A DNA stretch of 6,066 nucleotides from NCBI GenBank assembly GCA_025966255.1, contig JAOPVG010000404.1:1-6066 (forward strand), written 5' to 3'. Made by a program: the position numbers and the translations under genes. Origin of the DNA: Jatrophihabitans sp. (GTDB taxonomy: Bacteria; Actinomycetota; Actinomycetes; Mycobacteriales; Jatrophihabitantaceae). This document shows, in pieces, positions 1-5,424 of the stretch (the first letter of the stretch is position 1; each line of letters opens with the position of its first letter). The notes under the pieces are model-generated. The model saw only the letters and a program-made list of their open reading frames with translations. It was not told the DNA's origin and ran no database searches.

Positions 1-270
1 CTCCGGACGCTCGTGGAAGACGACCTGCTCGTCGTCGCCGCCGATGGTCACGTCCCAGACCCGGTGCAGCAGAGTCGCCTTGTTCTTGAACGTCGCGTAG
101 ATCGTTTCCGGCGACACCCCGGCCGCCTGCGCGATGTCGGCGATGGTCGTGCGGCCGTAACCGCGCTCGACGAACAGGTCGTGTGCGGCCCGCAGGATCT
201 CGCGGCTCGTCTGGCGCGCCTGCTGCTGACGGCGCGACGAGTCGTAGGACCTCTTGACGGGTCGGCTCAT
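1..270 (-). CDS. TetR-family transcriptional regulator, N-terminal part (cut by window edge)
   Basis: The first 90 residues are present; the ligand-binding C-terminal domain lies beyond the left edge. The reading frame starts at an ATG at 268-270, preceded by GAGG (plus positions 281-284) 10 bases upstream. Residues about 19-68 form a classic TetR DNA-binding domain: an amphipathic first helix (REILRAAHDLFVERGYGRTT), then the helix-turn-helix TIADIAQAAGVSPETIYATF (about 42-61) and the conserved K-x-x-L end (KNKATLL). The basic N-terminal tail (RPVKRSYDSSRRQQQARQ) is usual for the family. It is transcribed divergently from a SAM methyltransferase across a 53-base gap containing a palindrome, so it most likely represses itself and the methyltransferase. 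The inducing ligand cannot be inferred because the C-terminal domain is missing. Confidence 0.93.
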   Translation of the reverse strand, partial: MSRPVKRSYDSSRRQQQARQTSREILRAAHDLFVERGYGRTTIADIAQAAGVSPETIYATFKNKATLLHRVWDVTIGGDDEQVVFHERPE

Positions 271-284
271 ATCGAGTACACCTC

Positions 285-311
285 TACAGTATTCAAAACA
301 GTTCAACTGTA
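285..311. promoter_or_regulatory. Candidate TetR operator in the divergent TetR/methyltransferase gap
   Basis: Positions 298-310 read ACAGTTCAACTGT, a perfect inverted repeat with 6-base arms around one central base. A wider pair, TACAGT at 285-290 and ACTGTA at 306-311, is symmetric about the same region with a 15-base spacer. The left part (ACAGTATTCAA, 286-296) is also a near direct repeat of the right part (ACAGTTCAA, 298-306). This AT-richer patch lies in the only gap between the regulator and the methyltransferase, where a TetR dimer or pair of dimers would be expected to bind. Binding by the adjacent regulator is inferred. The promoters are not clear: TTGACG (254-259) with TACACC (277-282) at 17-base spacing is a weak candidate for the plus strand. 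Confidence 0.6.
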
Positions 312-323
312 TCGGAGTTGACC

Positions 324-1148
324 ATGAGCGCAGGATGCGACCTAGCGTGGACGACCGTGGCGCCCCAGTGGGACCGGCTGCGCGAACACGTCGAAGCGAT
401 GAAGGCCGACCTCACGCCGTTGCTGCTCGACGCGCTCGCCATCGGTCCCGGCAACCGCGTGCTGGAACTCGGCGGCGGCACCGGTGAGCTGGCCGCCCGG
501 CTGGCGGCCGCAGTCGCTCCCGGCGGCTCGCTCGTGGCCAGCGACCTCGCCCCCGGCATGGTGACGCTGCTGGAGGATCGCGTCGGGCGCCTGCCCGGCG
601 TCGAGGTGGCGCAGCTCGATGCCACCAACATCGCCCAGGCCTCGGAGCAGTTCGACGCCGTGGCGTTCCGGATGGGCTTGATGCTGATCCCGGAACCCGA
701 CACGGCGCTGCGCGAGATTCTCCGCGTCCTGCGCCCGGGCGGTCGGCTCGCCGTCGCCGTGTGGGGCGCGCCGCAGGACAACCCGTGGATGACCTGCGTC
801 GGCATGGCTGCCATGATGCACGGCCTGGTCAGCGGCGGACCACCGGTCGGCCCGGGCAGTCCCTTCTCGCTCGCCGATCCCGACGAACTGGAGAAGCTGG
901 TGCGCGGCGCCGGGTACTCCGACGTCAGCGTGCGCGTCGTGGACTCGGTCGTGCACTTTCCCGATGTCGAGACGCACGCAGCGGTGGTCGGTGCCCTCGC
1001 GCCGCCGCTGGCCGCCGCCTTCGCCGCTGCGCCGGACGACACCCGCGCGGCAGTGCGGCGCACGCTCGGCGAGCTCACGTCCCAGTACGCCGGCCCGGAC
1101 GGCATCCGCCTGCCCGTGCGGGCCGTGATGTGCTCGGCCCAGCGCTGA
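324..1148 (+). CDS. Class I SAM-dependent methyltransferase (UbiE/Methyltransf_11-like)
   Basis: This 274-residue protein has the Rossmann-type SAM-binding core. Motif I is VLELGGGTG at residues 46-54, the ribose-binding acid at the end of strand 2 is D74 (VASDLAPGM), the adenine-contacting acid is D99 (AQLDATN), and the post-core signature is LRVLRPGGRLAVAVWG (133-148). The C-terminal part (about 150-274) is the substrate cap, with a helix-rich segment and no membrane segments. I chose ATG 324 because GGAG (314-317) lies 6 bases upstream; the in-frame TTG at 318 would abut that site. The acceptor is unknown; such TetR-linked actinobacterial enzymes are often annotated as UbiE/COQ5-like small-molecule O- or C-methyltransferases. 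It is probably controlled by the divergent TetR. Its stop lies 3 bases from the stop of the convergent sigma gene, leaving no room for a terminator. Confidence 0.9.
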   Translation: MSAGCDLAWTTVAPQWDRLREHVEAMKADLTPLLLDALAIGPGNRVLELGGGTGELAARLAAAVAPGGSLVASDLAPGMVTLLEDRVGRLPGVEVAQLDATNIAQASEQFDAVAFRMGLMLIPEPDTALREILRVLRPGGRLAVAVWGAPQDNPWMTCVGMAAMMHGLVSGGPPVGPGSPFSLADPDELEKLVRGAGYSDVSVRVVDSVVHFPDVETHAAVVGALAPPLAAAFAAAPDDTRAAVRRTLGELTSQYAGPDGIRLPVRAVMCSAQR

Positions 1149-1151
1149 GAC

Positions 1152-2078
1152 CTACGACGGCTCGCCCGCCCGGCGCGCGTGCATCAGCGCCTGGACGTCG
1201 GCGAGCGGGCCGAGGTGACGCAGCTTCTCCCGGCTGATCACGGACCGCACCGCCTGCACGACACCATCGGCGATGTCGAAGCTGAACACGTTCACCAGCT
1301 GACCGTCCGCATCGCGGATCGCCGCACCGGGCTGCCCGTTCACCTCCACCCGACTGATCGTGATGCCGATGACGCGACGCATCTGCTCGGCCAGCCCCAG
1401 CAGCAGCCGCGCGACCTTGTCCTGCCCGGCGATCGGACGCGGCCAGGACGGGCTCATCCCGCCGCTGTCGCCGGTGACGACGACATCGGCGGCGAGCAGT
1501 TCGACCAGACCGCCGAGGTCGCCCTCGGACAGCGCGGCGACGAAGCGGTCGGCCAGTTCCTCGCGTTGGGTGCGCGACGCCTCGAACCGCGGCCGGTGCT
1601 CACTGACATGGCGACGTGCGCGCACGGCCACCTGCCGGCAGTTGTCGGCCGACTTGCCGACGATCGAGGCGACAGCGCCGAATTCGTAGCCGAACACATC
1701 GTGCAGCAGGAACACTGCGCGCTCGACCGGGCTCAGTCGTTCGAGCACGAGCAGGAAAGCCATGGACAGCGAGTCGGATTCGGCACTCTGCTGCGCGGGG
1801 TCCGGCGTGGACGCGTCGGTCAGCAACGGCTCGGGTAGCCACTGCCCGACGTAGGTCTCGCGCCGGACCCGCGCCGAGCGGAGCAGGTCGATGGCGAGCC
1901 GGGTCGTGATGGCCGAGAGGAAGGCCTTCGGCGATTCGATCTCGGTGCCGGCTGCGACGGCCCGGTGGTAGCGCAGGTACGCATCCTGCACGACGTCCTC
2001 GGCGTCGCTGACGCTGCCGAGCATGCGGTACGCGATGGAGAACAGCAGGGGGCGCAGGTCGGTGAAGACGTCCGGCAT
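1152..2078 (-). CDS. ECF RNA polymerase sigma factor, ECF41/SigJ type, with fused SnoaL-like domain
   Basis: This 308-residue protein has region sigma2 at about 5-75 (LRPLLFSIAYRMLGSVSDAE, then DVVQDAYLRY), a linker with the family-diagnostic WLPEP at 80-84, sigma4 at about 104-160 (LERLSPVERAVFLLHDVFGY, then the recognition helix around KSADNCRQVAVRARR), and a C-terminal SnoaL_2-like domain at about 173-290. ECF41 sigma factors have no separate anti-sigma factor; the fused domain modulates activity. Here the usual DGGG-type motif reads DSGGM (204-208) and the NPDKL-type motif reads SREKL (282-286). Start: ATG 2078 gives MPDVFTDLRPLLF, the normal family N-terminus, with GAGG 11 bases upstream. 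An in-frame ATG at 2102 would add eight residues, overlap the SDR stop by 17 bases and has no clear ribosome site. The SDR stop is 7 bases before the chosen start, indicating one operon. Confidence 0.93.
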   Translation of the reverse strand: MPDVFTDLRPLLFSIAYRMLGSVSDAEDVVQDAYLRYHRAVAAGTEIESPKAFLSAITTRLAIDLLRSARVRRETYVGQWLPEPLLTDASTPDPAQQSAESDSLSMAFLLVLERLSPVERAVFLLHDVFGYEFGAVASIVGKSADNCRQVAVRARRHVSEHRPRFEASRTQREELADRFVAALSEGDLGGLVELLAADVVVTGDSGGMSPSWPRPIAGQDKVARLLLGLAEQMRRVIGITISRVEVNGQPGAAIRDADGQLVNVFSFDIADGVVQAVRSVISREKLRHLGPLADVQALMHARRAGEPS

Positions 2079-2085
2079 GGGGCGA

Positions 2086-3033
2086 TCATCCTCTGGAGGC
2101 ATCGGCTGTCGGCGCGAGCCCGTAGCGGAATCCGTCCCGCCAGCTCGGCCAGTACGGCATCCAGTCGAGCTCCCGCTTCGCCTTCGCGTTCGACGATCCG
2201 CGGATCTGGGTCAGCATGGAGACTCCCACCTCACCGGCCGCGAGGCGCGCCAGCCAAACCGGAACGTGGCGCGGCGGCTGGGCTCCGATGATCTCGGCCA
2301 CCGCCGTCAGTACGTCGCCGACCGGAGCGGGTTCGTCATCGACGATGTTGTAGATGCCACGACCCCGCTCGAGCGCGGCCACCGTGGCCGCAGCGGCGTC
2401 GTCGATGTGCACCAACGACCAGATGCCGCCGCCGTTCCCGGCAATCGGCAGCTTCCGCTTACGCACCAGCTCCAGCATCTCGTCGGACGCGCCGGGGCCG
2501 TAGAACATGCCGTAGCGCAGGACGATCCCCTCGAGCGGGGCGTCGAGCACCGCCCGTTCGAGGTGCCGGATGCCGGCCATCGTCTCGCGCTGAGCCGTCG
2601 GCGGGTTCGGGTCGAGGGGGTCGGCTTCGGTCTTGACCGGTCCGCCGGTTCGCTCGTTGGGCCAGCCGGTGAAGCTCTGCGCCACGAAACGGCGCACGCC
2701 CGCGGCCCGCGCCGCGGCGAGCAGGTAGTCGGTGCCGTCGGCGCGCAACCGGTTCGTGACGGCGAATTCGCGGTCGAAGCGGCGCAGGTTTCCGGCGCCG
2801 GTCAGGGCGGACATCTGGTGCACGATCGCGTCCGGTTCGGCGTGCGCCACCGCCTCGCCGACGGCACCGGCATCGAGGCCGTCGACGACGACCGGTTCGG
2901 CGCCGAGCGAGCGGAGCAGGTCGGACTTGGACTCGGTGCGGGTGGTCGCCACGACCGTGTGGCCGACGGCGACGAGCTGGGGGACGAGGCGGCGGCCGAT
3001 GGCTCCGGTGGCGCCGGCGAGGAACACGCGCAT
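2086..3033 (-). CDS. Atypical extended SDR, NAD(P)-binding epimerase/dehydratase-like (ECF41 partner)
   Basis: This 315-residue protein begins with a Rossmann dinucleotide-binding fold: MRVFLAGATGAIGRRL, with the SDR glycine motif GATGAIG at 7-13. Later landmarks are the strand-4 region DAIVHQMSA (68-76), the strand-5 serine in FVAQSFTGWP (S120), the extended-SDR segment LRYGMFYGPG (172-181) and VHIDDAAAA (208-216). The catalytic YxxxK is not visible: the expected place reads MAGIR (152-156), so this is an atypical member and may reduce, bind or sense a nucleotide rather than do standard SDR chemistry. ATG 3033 is chosen because the fold starts there and AGGAG lies 5 bases upstream; the longer open frame to 3339 has no homologous extension. 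It is first in a two-gene operon with the ECF41 sigma factor. NAD-dependent epimerases or oxidoreductases are known ECF41 neighbours and targets. Substrate unknown. Confidence 0.88.
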   Translation of the reverse strand: MRVFLAGATGAIGRRLVPQLVAVGHTVVATTRTESKSDLLRSLGAEPVVVDGLDAGAVGEAVAHAEPDAIVHQMSALTGAGNLRRFDREFAVTNRLRADGTDYLLAAARAAGVRRFVAQSFTGWPNERTGGPVKTEADPLDPNPPTAQRETMAGIRHLERAVLDAPLEGIVLRYGMFYGPGASDEMLELVRKRKLPIAGNGGGIWSLVHIDDAAAATVAALERGRGIYNIVDDEPAPVGDVLTAVAEIIGAQPPRHVPVWLARLAAGEVGVSMLTQIRGSSNAKAKRELDWMPYWPSWRDGFRYGLAPTADASRG

Positions 3034-3038
3034 GGGAA

Positions 3039-3049
3039 CTCCTACTCCT
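3039..3049 (-). promoter_or_regulatory. Tandem Shine-Dalgarno sites before the SDR gene
   Basis: On the minus strand the leader reads AGGAGTAGGAG, two AGGAG boxes six bases apart. The proximal box (3039-3043) is 5 bases from the ATG at 3033 and fixes that start. The distal box (3045-3049) is 11 bases away and may be spare or act as a standby site. Confidence 0.65.
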
Positions 3050-3081
3050 GAAATCGTTGGTATTCGGTGGGTCGAACAGGA

Positions 3082-3109
3082 GACGAAATAGGGCCCGGCG
3101 CGTGTGACA
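3082..3109 (-). promoter_or_regulatory. Candidate ECF41-dependent promoter for the SDR-sigma operon
   Basis: Read on the minus strand, TGTCACA (3109 to 3103) is followed after 17 bases by CGTC (3085 to 3082). The published ECF41 consensus, as I recall it, is TGTCACA at -35 and CGTC at -10 with about 16 bases between. I found no other TGTCACA on either strand when reading the window by eye. The element points at the SDR start at 3033, with an expected transcript start near 3075 and a leader of about 40 bases. It would let the sigma factor drive its partner gene and, by read-through, itself. Confidence 0.72.
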
Positions 3110-3128
3110 CCCGAGGTCAGGAGATGTT

Positions 3129-3147
3129 TAGTCGGACGTCCTACTAT
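3129..3147 (+). promoter_or_regulatory. Leaderless promoter -10 box of the acyl-CoA dehydrogenase with overlapping palindrome
   Basis: TACTAT at 3142-3147 fits the actinobacterial -10 pattern TAnnnT and lies exactly 7 bases before the A of the ATG at 3154, the arrangement typical of leaderless mRNAs. No good -35 box is seen at normal spacing. Overlapping it is TAGTCGGACGTCCTACTA (3129-3146), an inverted repeat with eight of nine pairs matched (only 3133/3142 fails) around the perfect core GGACGTCC (3134-3141). A repressor bound there would cover the -10 box, so this is a candidate operator for a fatty-acid or branched-chain catabolism regulator encoded elsewhere. Which regulator is unknown. 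Confidence 0.6.
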
Positions 3148-3153
3148 CGAGGT

Positions 3154-4314
3154 ATGGGAACCGCCGACGCCCCCTTCGACCAATACCGCCTCGCCGAAGA
3201 GCAGCAGATGCTCCGCAAGGCGGTCCGCCATCTGGCCGACGACAAGATCGCGCCGCGCGCGGCCGAGATCGACGAAACCGCGCAGTTCCCCTACGACGTG
3301 CTCGACGCCCTCGTCCGGGCCGGCTTCCACGCCGTGCACATTCCCGAGGCGTACGGCGGCGCCGGTGCCGACGCGATCTCCGCCTGCATCGTCATCGAAG
3401 AGGTGGCCCGCGCCTGCGCGTCGTCCTCATTGATCCCGGCCGTGAACAAGCTCGGCTCGCAACCGATCATCCTGTCCGGCTCCGAGGCGCTCAAGCAGCA
3501 GGTCCTGCCCTCCATCGCCGACGGCGCGATGATCAGTTACGCACTCTCCGAGCGCGGGGCCGGCTCCGATGCCGCGTCCATGCGCAGCCGCGCGGTGCGC
3601 GACGGCGACAGTTGGGTGCTGAACGGGACGAAGGCATGGATCACCAACGCCGGCGTCTCCACCTGGTACACGGTCATGGCGGTGACCGATCCCGAGGCCG
3701 GCGCGAACGGCATCTCGGCGTTCGTCGTGCACAGGGACGACCCGGGTTTCTCGGTGGGGACCAAAGAGCGCAAGCTCGGCATCAAGGGCAGCCCGACCTG
3801 CGAGATCTATTTCGACAACTGCACGATTCCGGCCGACCGGATCGTCGGCGAGCCGGGCACCGGCTTCAAGACCGCACTGCGCACGCTCGACCACACGCGT
3901 CTCGCCATCGGCGCGCAGGCATTGGGCATCGCCCAGGGCGCCTTCGATGCCGCCGTCGACTACACGAAGTCCCGCGAGCAGTTCGGCCAGCGGATCGCCG
4001 ACTTCCAGGGCATCCAGTTCATGATCGCCGACATGGGTATGCGCATCGAGGCCGCGCGCCACCTCGTCTATGCGGCCGCGGCCCGGGCCGAGCGCGACGA
4101 GCCGAACCTGACGTTCACCTCGTCCGCGGCGAAGGTGTTCGCGTCCGACACCGCCATGTCCGTGACCACCGACGCGGTGCAGTTGTTCGGCGGCGCGGGC
4201 TACACGATGGACTTCCCGGTCGAGCGGATGATGCGCGACGCGAAGATCACCCAGATCTATGAGGGCACCAATCAGATAAACCGAATGGTGATGGCGCGCA
4301 ACCTGCTGAAGTAA
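3154..4314 (+). CDS. fadE25: Acyl-CoA dehydrogenase, FadE25-like
   Basis: This 386-residue FAD enzyme, a normal family length, introduces the alpha-beta double bond into acyl-CoA and passes electrons to electron-transferring flavoprotein in the cytoplasm. The N-terminal helical domain (about 8-125) includes HIPEAYGGAGADA; the middle beta domain has ACAD signature 1 (YALSERGAGSDAAS, 129-142), WITNAG and ERKLGIKGSP; the C-terminal helical domain has QFGQRIADFQGIQ, signature 2 (QLFGGAGYTMDFPVERMMRD) and the catalytic-base position E370 in IYEGTNQI. From memory it matches M. tuberculosis FadE25 (Rv3274c) along its whole length, including IEEVARACASSSLIPAVNKL; chain length and branched-versus-straight preference are not readable. 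The ATG at 3154 fits the -10 box at 3142-3147 (leaderless). An in-frame ATG at 3124 has AGGAG directly against it and would add 10 atypical residues. The gene symbol rests on recalled similarity and partial synteny. Confidence 0.93.
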   Translation: MGTADAPFDQYRLAEEQQMLRKAVRHLADDKIAPRAAEIDETAQFPYDVLDALVRAGFHAVHIPEAYGGAGADAISACIVIEEVARACASSSLIPAVNKLGSQPIILSGSEALKQQVLPSIADGAMISYALSERGAGSDAASMRSRAVRDGDSWVLNGTKAWITNAGVSTWYTVMAVTDPEAGANGISAFVVHRDDPGFSVGTKERKLGIKGSPTCEIYFDNCTIPADRIVGEPGTGFKTALRTLDHTRLAIGAQALGIAQGAFDAAVDYTKSREQFGQRIADFQGIQFMIADMGMRIEAARHLVYAAAARAERDEPNLTFTSSAAKVFASDTAMSVTTDAVQLFGGAGYTMDFPVERMMRDAKITQIYEGTNQINRMVMARNLLK

Positions 4315-4316
4315 CG

Positions 4317-4356
4317 GCCGCACCCGGCGCCGAGGTGGGTCGGCGCCGGGTGCGGC
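4317..4356. terminator. Strong bidirectional hairpin terminator
   Basis: Positions 4317-4333 and 4340-4356 form a perfect 17-bp GC-rich stem with a 6-base loop (GGTGGG), starting 2 bases after the dehydrogenase stop codon. No T-run follows on either strand, as is common for actinobacterial terminators. The convergent phosphoesterase gene ends 30 bases away at 4387, so the same hairpin can stop transcription from both sides. Confidence 0.88.
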
Positions 4357-4386
4357 GAGCGGAACGTGGTGCCTAGCTAACGGCGC

Positions 4387-5424
4387 CTAGGACGCGAACG
4401 GCACGCGCGTCCAGGTGAGCACCTGCGAGCCGTGCGGTTGCACCGTGACGCGCACGTAGTTGTTCACGCCGGTCGAGCCGTCAACCGTCAGCCGCGAGAA
4501 GTTGGTGACCGGGTGAGCAACCTTGTAGAAGGACACCCACTTCGACCCAGGCGCGAGGGGGTTGTCGCTGTTGTAGACGTGGCTGTCGCCGTTGAACAGG
4601 TAGACCGGGCCGTTGAAGGCCGCCGTCTCGCGCGCGATCGCCGCGACGATCGGGGTGAAGCCGTAGTAGTCGGCGTACGCGGGGTCCGTGACGGTCGGGT
4701 CGAACATGTCGGCCTGCGTCAGCAGCGTCACGGCGCGGTCGTGGTGGCGCCGCGCGGTGGTGAAGGCGGTGTGGATCTCCTGGATGACCGCACTGGTTCG
4801 GCCCAGCACCTCGGCCGTCTGCTCGGGGGTAGCGGTCGTGTTGCCCGTCCACGGCGCGAGGCTGTTGTTGCTTCCGACGATGTGCAGAGCGGCGAACGAG
4901 ACGTTGGCCCGCTCCCATTGCACGTCCTCGGGAATGCCCTGGTCAGCCTGCGTGGCCACCGACGCCGGGTGCTGGCCGAGTGTGTGGCCGGGATTCGGGA
5001 AGAACACCTGGCGCACCGTGGCCAGGCGCTCGAGCGGGTTGTAGCCACCGTTGTTCGCCCGGTGGCAGTCCGTCCACTCGTTGTCGCCGACGGTGTAGAC
5101 CAGCGGGTCCTGGAACTGGTCGAAGTTGTTTCTGATCGACTGGAAATACGCGTCGCTGCAGAGGCTGGAGCCGCTCTTGATGTCGCCCAGGTGGTCGACC
5201 CACTGGACCGCCGGATCCGCGTTGATCTGCTTGACGACGTTCGGGAAGTTGGCGATCTGCGCATCGCCGTAGGGGATGTCGCCGATGACGGCGAAGGTGT
5301 ACGGCGTGCCGTGATCGTCGCCGTGGCCCGAGCCGTGCGGGTCAGCGGCGGAGGACTGCATAGTCGTCGCAGCGAGCGTCGCGACGGCGACGGCGGCGAG
5401 GGTGGCGCGGTGCCAGATCTTCAC
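4387..5424 (-). CDS. Secreted metallophosphoesterase-like protein (GDNEWTDCH family)
   Basis: This 345-residue protein starts at GTG 5424, with GGAG 7 bases upstream. Residues 1-27 form a Sec-type signal peptide: K2/H5/R6, the hydrophobic run ATLAAVAVATLAA, then SSAA with cleavage around 26-28. A short His/Asp/Gly linker follows (HGSGHGDDHG, 30-39). The mature part carries a calcineurin-like metal-site pattern in order: VIGDIPYGD (47-54), DHLGDIKSG (77-85), VGDNEWTDCH (112-121) and NGDSHVYNSD (278-287). These stand for the usual D-x-H, GD, GNH(D/E) and GH-x-H motifs but with substitutions, so metal choice or activity may differ. Cys89 and Cys120 could form a disulfide outside the cell. It acts outside the membrane or in the envelope; the substrate (phosphomonoester, phosphodiester, nucleotide or lipid phosphate) is unknown. 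It probably has its own promoter and ends at the shared hairpin at 4317-4356. Confidence 0.82.
   Translation of the reverse strand: MKIWHRATLAAVAVATLAATTMQSSAADPHGSGHGDDHGTPYTFAVIGDIPYGDAQIANFPNVVKQINADPAVQWVDHLGDIKSGSSLCSDAYFQSIRNNFDQFQDPLVYTVGDNEWTDCHRANNGGYNPLERLATVRQVFFPNPGHTLGQHPASVATQADQGIPEDVQWERANVSFAALHIVGSNNSLAPWTGNTTATPEQTAEVLGRTSAVIQEIHTAFTTARRHHDRAVTLLTQADMFDPTVTDPAYADYYGFTPIVAAIARETAAFNGPVYLFNGDSHVYNSDNPLAPGSKWVSFYKVAHPVTNFSRLTVDGSTGVNNYVRVTVQPHGSQVLTWTRVPFAS

Noticed and set aside
13..321. A 102-codon plus-strand frame at the left edge
   Set aside because: It is antisense to the TetR helix-turn-helix domain and shows no recognisable domain.
2023..3051. A 342-codon plus-strand open frame opposite the SDR gene
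   Set aside because: It is a low-complexity Arg/Gly/Val/Asp composition typical of antisense frames in high-GC DNA. The minus strand gives a clear Rossmann-fold protein with a good ribosome-binding site.
3103..3118. Possible CRP-type site (TGTGA half-site in the dehydrogenase upstream region)
   Set aside because: The second half at N6 spacing reads AGGTC instead of TCACA. The TGTGACA string is better explained as the complement of an ECF41 -35 element.
3034..3339. N-terminal extension of the SDR frame up to 3339
   Set aside because: It would overlap the divergent dehydrogenase gene by nearly 190 bases and place about 100 unrelated residues before a standard Rossmann start. ATG 3033 has AGGAG 5 bases upstream.
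3427..4323. A 298-codon minus-strand open frame opposite the acyl-CoA dehydrogenase
   Set aside because: The plus-strand product matches the acyl-CoA dehydrogenase family along its full length. The antisense frame is His/Arg/Gly-rich with no domain.
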